DNA from: Clostridia bacterium
GTDB lineage: Bacteria; Bacillota; Peptococcia; DRI-13; SM3-B62
Assembly (NCBI GenBank): GCA_018433675.1
Contig: JAHDQS010000024.1
Span: 1-64,000 of the forward strand
DNA length: 64,000 bases
Direction: 5' to 3'
Below, piece after piece: positions 8,829 to 18,267 of the stretch (the stretch's first letter is position 1; the number at the start of each line of letters is the position of its first letter). A program made the translations under genes and the position numbers. The notes below the pieces were generated by a model, which was not told the origin of the DNA, did not search any database, and saw only the letters and a list, made by a program, of their open reading frames with translations.

Positions 8829-10419
8829 ATTTAAGCTTCTCACTAAAAAAGATGGCTGGATAATAAAAAACCATTTTCTTGAAATAAAGAACAATCCCAA
8901 ACGTCTTGTGATCTATCTTCTTTACCTAATATGGATAGGCTCCCTTGTTTTAAATGTGATGTTACGATACCGGCACCCGGAGGAAACAAACATGCAATTA
9001 GGTCCTCAAATATTAGGGGCAGGATTTGTAGGATTTGGCACTGTGTTTATTTTGTATTTTTTGTATCGCGGCACGAAGGAATCCTCAACCTTTTTTAACA
9101 TGGGAGATGTCCACCTGTTATTCCCTGCTCCTGTTTCTCCCAAAAAAGTGTTGGTTTACAGCATGGCGAAGCAAAGCTTATTATATTTTGTTCTTTATGG
9201 CATAATTGTTTTGGCCTTTATGCCGATGATTATGAACGTTGCCGTGATAAATATGCAGTATTTTCCTTTTATGTATTGTGGTTTTATCGGCCTGCTCTTA
9301 GCCATTGAACCGTTAAAATTTTTTGTTTTTGCTCTTGGGAGCAAATTCGGTGTCAGAGAGCAGTTGCAACAAGTAATCTTGGCGCTTATTGCTATATTTT
9401 GCCTTTATTTATTGGGCAGTATCATCTCTGCCGGTAATTTGGCACAAGGTTTGCTACAGAGTTTAAACGCTTCTTATCTTGAATACCTGCCGGTAATTGG
9501 CTGGAGTAAGGTTGCCTTTATGACGGCTATTACCGGATACAGCACATACAGTGTAATTGCTCTTGTTCTTCAGTTTTTATTTATAGTTTGCAGCATCGTT
9601 CTTTCTTACAATGCTGCTGATGATTACTACGAAGATATTCTAAATGCTACTGAAAAAAGAAGCCTGCGCAAAAAGCGCAAGGAAGGAAGTGAAAAAGCCC
9701 AACGAACATCCCTTCCTTTCAGCAAAAGAAAAAACGTAAATGTCAGCAACACCGGAAGCGGACCCTGGGCTTTCTTTTGGCGCAGCAGAGTTGAGTATAG
9801 CCGGAGCGACCTTCATCCATTCCTGGGATTGTGGACGATAATATTCTTACTGGCCGGAATAGGTATTGGCTTTTATGGTTCCAAGCAAACTGATGGCCTG
9901 ACTCCTCTTTATATTGCCAATGGGATTATTGCTTACATTATATTTATATTCTCAGCGGCAAACTCCGGGCAGCATGAGCTGACCAAACCCTATATCTTTC
10001 TGATTCCCGGTTCCAACCTCCTCAAAATCATCAGCAGCAGTTTGACAGACATAATACGAATGAGTTTAAACATATCGGCACTGAATATCTCTCTTGGAAT
10101 ATTGCTCAGCGCCCCGCCCCTGGCAATATTGGTCATGATTATATTTGTTGTAAGCTTCTATATTTTAAATTTGAGTTCCAACTTCTTAATACGCATCGTT
10201 TTCCCCAATGCCCTCGATGAAAAAGTATTGTATCCTTTATTTCTGATGCTGCAAATTCTGTTGCTCTTATTGCCTGGAATAATAGTTGGAGGAATAGTGG
10301 GTTTTGTTTACCAAGATCCACTGCTGGCTTTTGCAGGAATTTCAATAGTTAACATAATAATAGTAGGAGCCTTGCTCTTATTATCCAATGCGGTTTTTGT
10401 CAGGATGGAATGGAAATGA
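8821..10419 (+). CDS. Putative ABC exporter permease
   Basis: This 532-aa membrane protein has about 12 hydrophobic segments in two halves, separated by a charged cytoplasmic stretch (~residues 275-310, KKRKEGSEKAQR...). It pairs with the overlapping ATPase to form an exporter of the putative ABC exporter type. The N-terminal TKKDGWIIKNHF followed by IYLLYLIWIG is typical of that group as I recall it. The substrate is unknown. The 3' end overlaps a degraded plus-strand frame resembling a transposase. Confidence 0.75.
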   Translation: MNEFKLLTKKDGWIIKNHFLEIKNNPKRLVIYLLYLIWIGSLVLNVMLRYRHPEETNMQLGPQILGAGFVGFGTVFILYFLYRGTKESSTFFNMGDVHLLFPAPVSPKKVLVYSMAKQSLLYFVLYGIIVLAFMPMIMNVAVINMQYFPFMYCGFIGLLLAIEPLKFFVFALGSKFGVREQLQQVILALIAIFCLYLLGSIISAGNLAQGLLQSLNASYLEYLPVIGWSKVAFMTAITGYSTYSVIALVLQFLFIVCSIVLSYNAADDYYEDILNATEKRSLRKKRKEGSEKAQRTSLPFSKRKNVNVSNTGSGPWAFFWRSRVEYSRSDLHPFLGLWTIIFLLAGIGIGFYGSKQTDGLTPLYIANGIIAYIIFIFSAANSGQHELTKPYIFLIPGSNLLKIISSSLTDIIRMSLNISALNISLGILLSAPPLAILVMIIFVVSFYILNLSSNFLIRIVFPNALDEKVLYPLFLMLQILLLLLPGIIVGGIVGFVYQDPLLAFAGISIVNIIIVGALLLLSNAVFVRMEWK

Positions 10420-10427
10420 ATCAGGTA

Positions 10428-10520
10428 TCCCACATAATAATGAGTACCATCATTCCCTGGGATCTGTTCGAAGAGAAATACAGCAAGCACTTTGAAAAAT
10501 CAAAAATCGGAAACATGACC
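10428..10520 (+). pseudogene. Possible transposase N-terminal remnant
   Basis: The frame encodes IIMSTIIPWDLFEEKYSKHF followed by EKSKIGNM. This recalls the N-terminal IPW-x-EEKY-x-F segment of IS1182/IS5-like transposases, after which similarity is lost. No terminal repeats or downstream DDE parts are visible. The match rests on one short motif. Confidence 0.3.
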
Positions 10521-10685
10521 TCAGACGACACATGTGCGAAATGTTCGCTGATTCTTCCAAGAGCTGGAGTGAATTCGCCAAAGTCATACTACTTTTCAGA
10601 AAGGAAACATTAAACAGCCAAGGCCATCCGGATCAGAGTGTATTTTGTGGATTTAAGCTTAGCTGTTAAGCAACCCCTATTTAAA

Positions 10686-10740
10686 GCAGGTTCTAAAATC
10701 GATGAGGGACTCTTTCTCCTCCATTGATTTTAAAACCTGC
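10686..10740. repeat. Long imperfect inverted repeat (hairpin)
   Basis: Arms GCAGGTT-c-TAAAATC-g-AT... and ...AT-t-GATTTTA-a-AACCTGC pair over about 24 positions with few mismatches. It lies between the plus-strand exporter and the minus-strand ferritin-like gene, so it may serve as a convergent terminator. The minus side continues TTTAAAT, which is only a weak T-run. A small mobile-element relic is another possibility. Confidence 0.55.
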
Positions 10741-10766
10741 AAATACATGACTAACTTGATGTACAA

Positions 10767-11195
10767 TTACATTAATTTTTTTAAACCTTCTAAAGAACTT
10801 CTGTCTTTTTTAAGCACTTCTCCGGCAAGGTCTCTTGATTTATCATCCAGCTTTCCCCTCAGAATCTTTTCTGCCATATTTATCCCGTTGGTCTCGCCTT
10901 CTACAGCCTTTTTTACCACTTGAGAATCATCATTTTCTCCCAGTTCCATACTAAGTTTCATATCTGCCATCCTGCCTTTAAAACCTAAATTCTCATTCGG
11001 TTTTCCTCCGATGTTTTGTATATATCCGGCAAGAGTTTGGATGTTTTCCCTGTGATTGTCCTGTACTTGCTGAAAGGTCTCTTTAATACTTTCATCCTCG
11101 AGTTTGGAAATAAAGACATTAAATGTATCGACAGCCATGTATTCTCCCTGCAATAATTGATTCAGAGCGTCTGCCGTCTGAGGCTCCTGTTCCAT
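10767..11195 (-). CDS. Ferritin-like DUF2383-type four-helix protein
   Basis: This 142-aa all-helical protein begins with ADALNQLLQGEYMAVDTFNV. The LLQGEYMAVDTF segment and the later DNHRENIQTL helix are characteristic of ferritin-like DUF2383 proteins, which in Firmicutes are often spore- or stress-associated. A GGGAGG site precedes ATG 11195. The predicted helices carry Glu/His residues at metal-ligand-like positions (GEY, NHRE), but metal binding is inference. It stands alone, with the inverted repeat at 10686-10740 downstream. Confidence 0.7.
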   Translation of the reverse strand: MEQEPQTADALNQLLQGEYMAVDTFNVFISKLEDESIKETFQQVQDNHRENIQTLAGYIQNIGGKPNENLGFKGRMADMKLSMELGENDDSQVVKKAVEGETNGINMAEKILRGKLDDKSRDLAGEVLKKDRSSLEGLKKLM

Positions 11196-11291
11196 TTTAC
11201 AGCCTCCCTTCTATGATTAAATGTATCCATTCGGCACTTTTAGTATATCTGGAATACCGATAATTAATTCGTCCTGAGTTTTTCGTTATTC

Positions 11292-13460
11292 TCATTCCTT
11301 TATAAGCTGCGGTTCGCTCCCCACAATCTTGTAGAGATACTCTTTTACAACAGTCCCGTCTTCTTTTTTAGTCTTTCTGAAAATAATCAGGTCGCAACCG
11401 TCATCCGTTTTACTCTGTGAGGTCTCGTAAACATACCTGACTCCGTTGACGAGCATTTCCTTTGTACCCAGCCAGTAGGGAAAGTTGTTTAGTTCCGCAT
11501 CATATTTCGTAAACTCGCTGAAGAGCTTGTTAGAAGCCTGTACATCAATATCTGCCAAGTTTTTATCCACATGTGACAGCCTTACTTCCGCATCTCTGCC
11601 GATGCTTTGAAGATACCGCCTTGCCTGTTCCTCCTGCTGTGCTACAAGCTCGGAAGAGTGTCCGCCTGTTTTGAAAACACTGTCCCATAATCTCTCGGGG
11701 AACATTTCCTTAATTGATTTTGTATATAGCTCTCCGTCCAGCGGCTCTTTGTAGTCAAGAAGAGAATACTCCCCGTTTACGTTTTTAGTAAATTTGATTA
11801 CTGTTGGAATTACACCGCATCCGCTGATTTTTGTAAAGATACCGTTCTCGAAACCAAACCAGCCACAGCTTGCGACAGCATAAACCGTAGTAATCTTTTC
11901 TTTCTCATCAATTTCAAGTACCGTATGTCCCTCCGCAAAGGCTTCACCCTGATGATAGCTTTGAGAATTTCGATTTTCTATCGCTCTGCTTACCGCCTCT
12001 TCGATTGTTGGGACATTCTCGTTTTCAGCCGATTCGATCTTAGCCGCTTTTTGCAGGGTTTCCCCGATTTTAAGAAGCTCTGCCTCTTTAACATATCTGG
12101 TATCAGCATAAATGTCATAAGCATTTCCATCATCCGTAAAGGTCAAATACAAATGGTTTTCGTTTTTTTCCGATGCATCTTGGGCTGCCGCCGGTTCACT
12201 CATATCAAGATTTAATAAAACAGCTTCGGTTATCAGCCCTTCTATGTCCTTTTTGCTTTTTGTTTTTGAATGATTAGGCAAATTAAGAGGCTGCCCGGGC
12301 TCCAAGCCCACTATCTGCACCCCGCCAATCGAAATACCGTTTTTCTCAAATAAAAGCTGGCCTTCACTGTTTGTTACTTTCCAATCCGAAGGCACTTGTA
12401 AAGTATATTTCCCTAACTCACAGAAAGTCCCTCCCGGCAATGCGCTTGTCAACAAAAATACACTAAGCACAACAATACAAAGTATTCCTGTTGTTATAAC
12501 CATCCTTTTTCTACTCTTAAAAAAATCAGCCATTTTAATCGTTTTTATCCTTCTTGCAATATTTTCTTTATCATCAACCATTCCAACAAGTCTGGGGGCA
12601 AGCTTTGAAGTGTTGAACCTTTCTAGCACTAGAAGAAGCGCCTTTCCATATTCTTTTTGTTCATCACCTTCCAATACGTTTAAAACCTTTGCATCTGCGG
12701 CAAGTTCCATATCCTGTCGTATCCTTTTAAAACAGAACCAAATTATGGGGTTAAACCAGTGAATAACCTGCACCACAAGTAACAGATAATTTGCAAGTAA
12801 ATCCTTCCTTTGATAATGTGCAAGCTCATGCAAAAATATGTAAGATGTATTTTTGTTATCAGTTTCCAGGTTTTCACGAGATAACAAAATTTTAGGCTGA
12901 AAAACACCAAACAATGCCGGAGTACCTACATCATTCTGAATCACAATTTCAATATTTGCTCTAACTCCTATTTTTTCTTTGCATTTTTCAAGAATAGCAT
13001 ATAATGATTCAGGCACAGGACTATCGGAACATTTAAGTTTTTTATGCAGTTTACGGTTTGTGTAAAACAGCCATGCCGACATTAAAACCACACCCAACAG
13101 CCATACATAGCCAACTGCCCTTTCCGCAACTGCAGCAAGGCCCGGGAATTCATCCTCAGCCTCATAGCTTGCAGAGATATGTGAGTTTTCCTGCGGGCTG
13201 ACAACAATTTCTTCATGTATTTGATCGTAAGGTTGCATGGAATCGGTACTTTGCTGTACGGGGGGTACGGTATTAAACAGACTAACAGCACTTTGAGGAC
13301 CGAACGGAACAAGAAGCTTTAATATCAAAACAACCCAGATTAGATAATGCCATTGAGGACTTAACTTGTTCTTTAACACACTTTTGGCAAGGATAATAAC
13401 CAAGCCCACAACAGATGCATAAAGAGAAGTAACGAATACCATCTTGAAAATTTCTGTCAC
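11292..13460 (-). CDS. BlaR1/MecR1-like M56 membrane metallopeptidase sensor
   Basis: This 722-aa M56-family protein is predicted to sense a signal and inactivate the cognate BlaI-type repressor encoded just upstream (3 nt gap). N-terminal TM helices precede HELAHYQRKD (zinc ligands His211 and His215, catalytic Glu212) and DMELAADA (Glu252, third ligand). Another TM segment lies near residues 325-345. The extracellular C terminus (~350-722) should be the sensor. I see no penicillin-binding STxK arrangement there, unlike true BlaR1, so the ligand is probably not a beta-lactam. No beta-lactamase lies nearby. Confidence 0.85.
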   Translation of the reverse strand: MTEIFKMVFVTSLYASVVGLVIILAKSVLKNKLSPQWHYLIWVVLILKLLVPFGPQSAVSLFNTVPPVQQSTDSMQPYDQIHEEIVVSPQENSHISASYEAEDEFPGLAAVAERAVGYVWLLGVVLMSAWLFYTNRKLHKKLKCSDSPVPESLYAILEKCKEKIGVRANIEIVIQNDVGTPALFGVFQPKILLSRENLETDNKNTSYIFLHELAHYQRKDLLANYLLLVVQVIHWFNPIIWFCFKRIRQDMELAADAKVLNVLEGDEQKEYGKALLLVLERFNTSKLAPRLVGMVDDKENIARRIKTIKMADFFKSRKRMVITTGILCIVVLSVFLLTSALPGGTFCELGKYTLQVPSDWKVTNSEGQLLFEKNGISIGGVQIVGLEPGQPLNLPNHSKTKSKKDIEGLITEAVLLNLDMSEPAAAQDASEKNENHLYLTFTDDGNAYDIYADTRYVKEAELLKIGETLQKAAKIESAENENVPTIEEAVSRAIENRNSQSYHQGEAFAEGHTVLEIDEKEKITTVYAVASCGWFGFENGIFTKISGCGVIPTVIKFTKNVNGEYSLLDYKEPLDGELYTKSIKEMFPERLWDSVFKTGGHSSELVAQQEEQARRYLQSIGRDAEVRLSHVDKNLADIDVQASNKLFSEFTKYDAELNNFPYWLGTKEMLVNGVRYVYETSQSKTDDGCDLIIFRKTKKEDGTVVKEYLYKIVGSEPQLIKE

Positions 13461-13463
13461 AGA

Positions 13464-13838
13464 CTAGACCTCCTCATCCAGCAGCCTTCTCAGGCTTTCT
13501 ATTTCTTCTTTTGATATCTGCTGCTCTTTAATAAAACTTGCCAGCATCAGATTTACAGAGCCGTCATATACTTTTTCTAAAAAGGATTTATTGGCACTGG
13601 CTTTGAAATCACTTTCACAGACAAGCGGGGTATACATAAACGCCTTACTTTCTGTTTTCACAGGTTTAACCGCGCCCTTTGTCACCAAGCGGTTAATGAA
13701 AGTCTGCACGGTTTTCGGCTTCCACTCTGCTGTTTGTGAAAGTCTCTCAATTATTTGGGAGCTTGTAGCATTGCCGTACTCCCAAAGAGCTTTCATTACT
13801 TCTAATTCGGATTCCGAAATTTGCGGAATTGTCTTCAT
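13464..13838 (-). CDS. BlaI/MecI/CopY-family repressor
   Basis: This 124-aa winged-helix repressor has ISESELEVMKALWEYGNATS followed by a recognition region (WKPKTVQTFINRLVTKGAV). Its C-terminal helices dimerise and contain the region cleaved in BlaI homologues (here LMLASFIKEQ). It precedes its M56 partner by 3 nt. Two TACA-n2-TGTA palindromes lie directly upstream, consistent with autorepression. By analogy the M56 protein would cleave it upon signal. Confidence 0.9.
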   Translation of the reverse strand: MKTIPQISESELEVMKALWEYGNATSSQIIERLSQTAEWKPKTVQTFINRLVTKGAVKPVKTESKAFMYTPLVCESDFKASANKSFLEKVYDGSVNLMLASFIKEQQISKEEIESLRRLLDEEV

Positions 13839-13867
13839 TCAGGATAACCTCCGTTTAAACGAGAATG

Positions 13868-13907
13868 GATTACATATGTAATCTCGATTTAATATTACAC
13901 ATGTAAT
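13868..13907. promoter_or_regulatory. Tandem BlaI-type operators
   Basis: Two dyads match the BlaI/MecI TACA-n2-TGTA core: GATTACATATGTAATC (13868-13883) and ATTACACATGTAAT (13894-13907). They are spaced 26 bp centre to centre, immediately upstream of the repressor gene. Confidence 0.85.
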
Positions 13908-14029
13908 CCATTTTTGTCAATATGCTTTTCTCTAACAATCTTAAAAATATAGATATCAACAGAATATCTAACATACGTTCTTTATAACAACAAAAGCAGG
14001 ATCCTCATGCTGGATAACCCGCTTTCATT

Positions 14030-14197
14030 CTATGACAGTTTAGGAAATGATATGTTTAGCAGCCGCATGATTTCCTTCTCGGACTCAAGTACCCGTTCAG
14101 CAATAAAGTCTAGAAACTGTCGGTCATCCTTGTGTGCCCTCTCCAACAGGATAAATATAAACAAACTTCTTGTGGAGCTGAGCAACGTATTTTGAAC
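14030..14197 (-). pseudogene. C-terminal fragment of an unrecognised protein
   Basis: An open minus-strand stretch without a good start encodes a helical, charged tail (...HKDDRQFLDFIAERVLESEK...) ending at TAG. It reads like the end of a real protein, but I cannot name the family. A weak hairpin lies beyond the stop. The rest of 13908-14282 shows no gene. Confidence 0.25.
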
Positions 14198-14282
14198 CGG
14201 TTATGATTACCGATCAACTTTTTCGTACCAAAATAGTGTGGCTTGTCTAGTACTTGGTTTTTATATTTTTACTGAATTTGAA

Positions 14283-15215
14283 TTATTTATCAAACATTAT
14301 CTCAATATTTCCGGAGCCTGTTTTTACATCAAGAATTTTATCCCCTTGTACTCCATCTTCGTCTGCGGGTAATTTCACATTTCCTGATGTAGATGATGAA
14401 ATAAAGCTATATTCGCTACTCTTGTCAGATATGTTTCCTTTGATATTGCCAGATATGGCGCTTAGGGTAACAGACTCATTTGCATAAATATCTTTGAAAC
14501 GAATATTGCCTGAAGTTAAGTCAGCCTCAAACACATCCGAGGTTATATTTTGGAAGTATATTTGCCCTGATATTGCTTCTAGCTTAAAAGACTTTGCATT
14601 GCCAATGTTAAAAACATCTATGTTACCGCTATCGACTTTCCCATAATAATTGCCATTTAGCGTTATGTCTTTCATCTTGATATTGCCGGACATAGCTGTA
14701 ACGTATATATCTTGTCCGCTCGATGCATTATTGATTTCAATTGTCCCTGACAATGTACTTACGGAAATCCCTCTTTCCACGTCTATACCGTCAGCATATA
14801 TTTGACCTGACTGGCTAGACAAGGATATCTTTCCATTGTATTTTTGGGGAAGTTCGATTTTGAGCGTATAGAATTTTTTTTTGCGAAATCTTAAGTTTGA
14901 AAAACCAAATAGACTTTTTCTATTATGATATGTAACAGTTAATACACCGTTAGCTTCATCAGTTTCGCAGTTGGCTCTCTTATTGCTATACCAACTTAGC
15001 CTGATGTCCTTACCGGAATATTTTTCAACAACTATGTTGTAGCTATCAAAATCTGCATTAATTGTATGTATATTATTAGCATCAAAAGTCTCTGATGATT
15101 TTTTGAAACCGTTAAATATGTTACCCGATATAAATATCCAGAACATTATAAGCAATATAATGGCGAGAATTACTATGCCAGCAAAAACAACTTTACTATT
15201 ATCTTTTGTATTCAT
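14283..15215 (-). CDS. Membrane-anchored DUF4097 beta-repeat protein
   Basis: This 310-aa protein has one N-terminal TM segment (residues ~9-30) and then an extracytoplasmic beta-rich domain. About eight repeats of the SGxI/SGN type occur (LSSQSGQIYADG, VSTLSGTIEIN, VTAMSGNIKMK, LEAISGQIYFQN), the hallmark of DUF4097-type right-handed beta-helix proteins. AAAAGGAGAGG precedes the ATG. It is the last gene of a five-gene minus-strand operon led by a TetR regulator. Function is unknown; a surface or envelope-stress role would fit. Confidence 0.75.
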   Translation of the reverse strand: MNTKDNSKVVFAGIVILAIILLIMFWIFISGNIFNGFKKSSETFDANNIHTINADFDSYNIVVEKYSGKDIRLSWYSNKRANCETDEANGVLTVTYHNRKSLFGFSNLRFRKKKFYTLKIELPQKYNGKISLSSQSGQIYADGIDVERGISVSTLSGTIEINNASSGQDIYVTAMSGNIKMKDITLNGNYYGKVDSGNIDVFNIGNAKSFKLEAISGQIYFQNITSDVFEADLTSGNIRFKDIYANESVTLSAISGNIKGNISDKSSEYSFISSSTSGNVKLPADEDGVQGDKILDVKTGSGNIEIMFDK

Positions 15216-15238
15216 TATACCTCTCCTTTTAATTGGCG

Positions 15239-16312
15239 TTATCCGTTAAACTTGATTTCATAGGCAAATTTGAGCTTTCGGTGGTAATCCAATTCAACTA
15301 AATCGGTTGGTTTAACCTTAGTGTTTTTTTTGTCAAAATAGCCCACACCTGCATATTGCAACATCTGATATACAAACTGAGAGCAGAACATGATGTTTGG
15401 CTTTAGAGTAAATTTTAGTACAAGTCCAAGTAAATTGTATGCGCTACCTTCACAATTGATTTCTAACACCTTTTCTATTATTTTTCGCTTTTGCTCTTTG
15501 GTAATTTTCAGGCTGTAAACCAGGATTGAAGAATCAGGCTTATTGTGCAAAGCCTCAATTATTTCGTGATTTAAACCTGGCATATGTACGTTTTGACCGC
15601 CGTTATAGCTTATGATTGTCTTTAAATCACTATCAAAAGAAAGGGAAACATGGTTAAATCGTCTACAAGTAAAAACTGACAGCATCTCGCTTGCAGGACT
15701 TCCCGAATCAGTAAGAACAATATATATGTTGTCATCTTCAAGGCTTGAGTAAGCAGCATTTTCATACTCTTTTGTCAGGCTACCGTTATTTACATAGCGA
15801 CACGAGCTGTTATTTGATAATTCTTTGAGTACTTGACCAATGTTTTCTTTATTAAAAACAGACGTGATTCTTTTACAGGTTTCAACCCCTTCGATTATTC
15901 GCTCTTTTTCGTAAATAAGCTGAGAATATGCAAATGTGCCATCGGCCTGTAACGAAGGCATCACGAAAGTTTCATTGTTATTTTGAAATAACACCTTTTC
16001 AATAATTGGAGATAATAATATTAACGCAGTGCTTGTGAGTTTTAATATCACAAAGACCAAGCTCTCCTCGCTATGAGAAAAGACTAACAGTGTAAAATAT
16101 AAAATTTGCAAAACCATTATTAGGGCATATACAAAAAATTGCAGTATTTTCTCGCTCAGATGTATTGTACTACATATAATTCGGATAACCATAAAAACAA
16201 ACACAAATATGCTCGCCAAAACAAACACAACATAGTCACCAAAGTAAAATACAGTCAGCAAGATGCCCGTTACGAAAAGCCCTAATAGTATTTTCAGTAT
16301 TTTTGTGTTCAT
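15239..16312 (-). CDS. Membrane protein with YiiX-like papain-fold (NlpC/P60 superfamily) domain
   Basis: This 357-aa protein has four or so N-terminal TM helices (~residues 5-110). A C-terminal domain follows with a circularly permuted papain arrangement: a His in FNHVSLSFD (~215) and a later Cys in NIMFCSQFVYQML (~310), then KPTDLVELD. That order (His before Cys) and the tail KPTDL are typical of YiiX/YebB-like permuted NlpC enzymes, which act on peptide, amide or acyl bonds. It is separated by 6 nt from the membrane gene upstream and 23 nt from the DUF4097 gene downstream. Confidence 0.65.
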   Translation of the reverse strand: MNTKILKILLGLFVTGILLTVFYFGDYVVFVLASIFVFVFMVIRIICSTIHLSEKILQFFVYALIMVLQILYFTLLVFSHSEESLVFVILKLTSTALILLSPIIEKVLFQNNNETFVMPSLQADGTFAYSQLIYEKERIIEGVETCKRITSVFNKENIGQVLKELSNNSSCRYVNNGSLTKEYENAAYSSLEDDNIYIVLTDSGSPASEMLSVFTCRRFNHVSLSFDSDLKTIISYNGGQNVHMPGLNHEIIEALHNKPDSSILVYSLKITKEQKRKIIEKVLEINCEGSAYNLLGLVLKFTLKPNIMFCSQFVYQMLQYAGVGYFDKKNTKVKPTDLVELDYHRKLKFAYEIKFNG

Positions 16313-16318
16313 TGCTCC

Positions 16319-16957
16319 CTACCTATCTTTACTGCTGTTATTGCTTATCCTAAATTTGCTAAAGGAAAATACACCTAGCAGGCAAATCAGAACACCAAGG
16401 CTTGGATATATCGCCCAAAATGTATACGATGATGTGACGATGTTTATAGTGATGAAAAAAATAATTGCTAATATACTACCGGCAATCGACATTGTTAAAT
16501 ATTGCTTTTTCTTTGCAAAAATTACACTAACAGCTGCGATAATTGCAGGAAATACGATATAGATTGCCCATGGCTGAGACGGCTCTACGAAAATATTGAG
16601 TATTCCGTAATAGCAGCACAGAGCGACCAAAGTGAGTATAAATTTCTTTTGTTTAGGCAAGAATTTTGCAATTGGCCACCATGTAAAAGGAAAATAAGTG
16701 TAAACAGCCCAAACTGTGTTAGGTGATGTTAATCTGTTAATTAACCACAAAAACAAGGCAGTACCCAACCCTCCAATTATCGAGATTAGCTTGGGGCTTT
16801 TCCTCGCAATACAAGCCAGTGGCCACCACAAAATAGCGTAGGAAGGATATATAAACCACGGGTGTATGTCCCAAGATGTTAAAATATTTATTGTCAGCAC
16901 CATAATGATTATCATGGTACTGGAAACTACGGCTATGAAAAATGCCTTTTTATTCAA
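16319..16957 (-). CDS. Multi-pass membrane protein with four aromatic repeats
   Basis: This 212-aa protein has about eight TM segments and no catalytic motif I recognise. A W-hydrophobic-x-Y-x2-aromatic signature recurs four times (PWFIYPSYAILWWPLA, VWAVYTYFPFTWWPI, PWAIYIVFPAI, FWAIYPSLGVL), spaced about 45-50 residues. This suggests four copies of a 2-TM unit. Its start overlaps the end of the ATP-grasp frame by 8 nt and its stop lies 6 nt before the papain-like gene, so it belongs to the TetR operon. Confidence 0.6.
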   Translation of the reverse strand: MNKKAFFIAVVSSTMIIIMVLTINILTSWDIHPWFIYPSYAILWWPLACIARKSPKLISIIGGLGTALFLWLINRLTSPNTVWAVYTYFPFTWWPIAKFLPKQKKFILTLVALCCYYGILNIFVEPSQPWAIYIVFPAIIAAVSVIFAKKKQYLTMSIAGSILAIIFFITINIVTSSYTFWAIYPSLGVLICLLGVFSFSKFRISNNSSKDR

Positions 16958-18245
16958 TTATTATCCCTCCTAAGACTTCTTCCGGTTTCATCTTTGATAT
17001 TTTGGGAATTGCCTTTCCCAGTGAATAATTAGATATTGCTTTCTCAGCTTGAGAATTATTACTTTTCGGATTAATCATAAGCTGAAGAAATACTACACTT
17101 AAAGGAACCATTGAAGTAAAATCCTTTGCAACAGGCGTTACACCTTCGTGACTATTTACGTATATCCCCCTCTTAGAAGAAACCAGACACATTTCTTTCA
17201 ATATGTCAAACCGTGAATACCGTTGCCCTGCAGCCGCCAGTAAAGCCTGAATAGCGGAATGACTTTTATTTATTATATGACTGGTATTATTAGCTGGAAT
17301 GAATTCTCCTACAGAGAGCCGAACCTGCATTTCGGCGAAGTTGATACCATTTACCATAGCGTTCATCGGCTCAGTAATACGCGGATTAGCATCAATATAA
17401 TATGCCTTACCATCTTGTTCATTATAAAAATAGTCGATGGACAGGCTTCCATGCCACTTGAGAGATGCCCCGATTTTCTCAAGATTTTGTCTGACAATAG
17501 GGCGATCTACTCCTACTTTGCTGATAGCCCCACCCCCCAAGCCTTCTTTCAGGCGACGGGTGCAATGGATTGCAAGTAATCTCCCCTAATCAAAGATGGA
17601 GTGCAATTGTTCAAAATGACCCTTAGATGCTTCCTGAACAATCAATTCGGTTTGTCCGTTTAATATCTTCTGCGTGTTCAAGCTTTCCTTCAACAAATTC
17701 AAATCCAGATTGTCTTTGATCCGCCAGACTCCAGTGCTTGCCGTTCCATAGTCCATCTTTATGTAACAGGGCATACAAAAAAAGCTCACAGCCTCTTCTA
17801 TCTCATCCCAAGTCTTTGCATAACGTGTGCGTGGATGAGGCAGTTTAATTTCATCAAGATAACGCATAAATGCCGATTTGGTTTGCAAACGTTGAAAAGA
17901 CAAAAAGTCGGATACCGCTATTCCAACTAGAGGAGTTAGATATTTTTTAGCCCAAGCAAAAAGGAACGCTTGCTCATTTGCCGGGAAAAGTACGTCGTAG
18001 CCCCGCTCTTTGATGAGCCTGATAACGAATTTAAGATAGCCTACGGGGTCATCTCCGGACTTCGGGCATTGATAAATCTTGTGAATATAAGTCGAAAAAC
18101 GTCCCATACAAAATGGGTTCGGATCGCAAATATCTATGGTATATCCCAAGGGACCTAATGCGGTAATCATTTCACGGACATTGGTACTCGACCCCTCTGA
18201 AAGCAGTATTCGCAGACGAGAATTAGTATTTTTTTTGTTTGACAT
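16950..18245 (-). pseudogene. ATP-grasp ligase interrupted by one in-frame TAG
   Basis: Codons on both sides of TAG 17586-17588 are in the same frame and together encode a typical ATP-grasp enzyme of about 430 residues. The N-terminal half has the preATP-grasp fold and the nucleotide-binding strand PCYIKMDYGTASTGVW. The C-terminal half (from GRLLAIHC after the TAG) holds the Mg-binding YIDANPRITEPMNA. Such enzymes ligate carboxylates to amines or thiols via acyl-phosphates. The neighbouring papain-like and membrane genes suggest a small-molecule or envelope-modifying pathway. Either it is a nonsense pseudogene (a single change from CAG or AAG) or the codon is read through. The start lies 22 nt after the tetR stop. 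Confidence 0.75.
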
Positions 18246-18267
18246 AAGTGTTCTCCTTATTTGCAGG

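Noticed and set aside
10410-10613. 67-codon ORF as an intact small gene
   Set aside because: It overlaps the exporter end, and only its first ~30 codons look like a transposase N terminus, so it is listed as a possible remnant.
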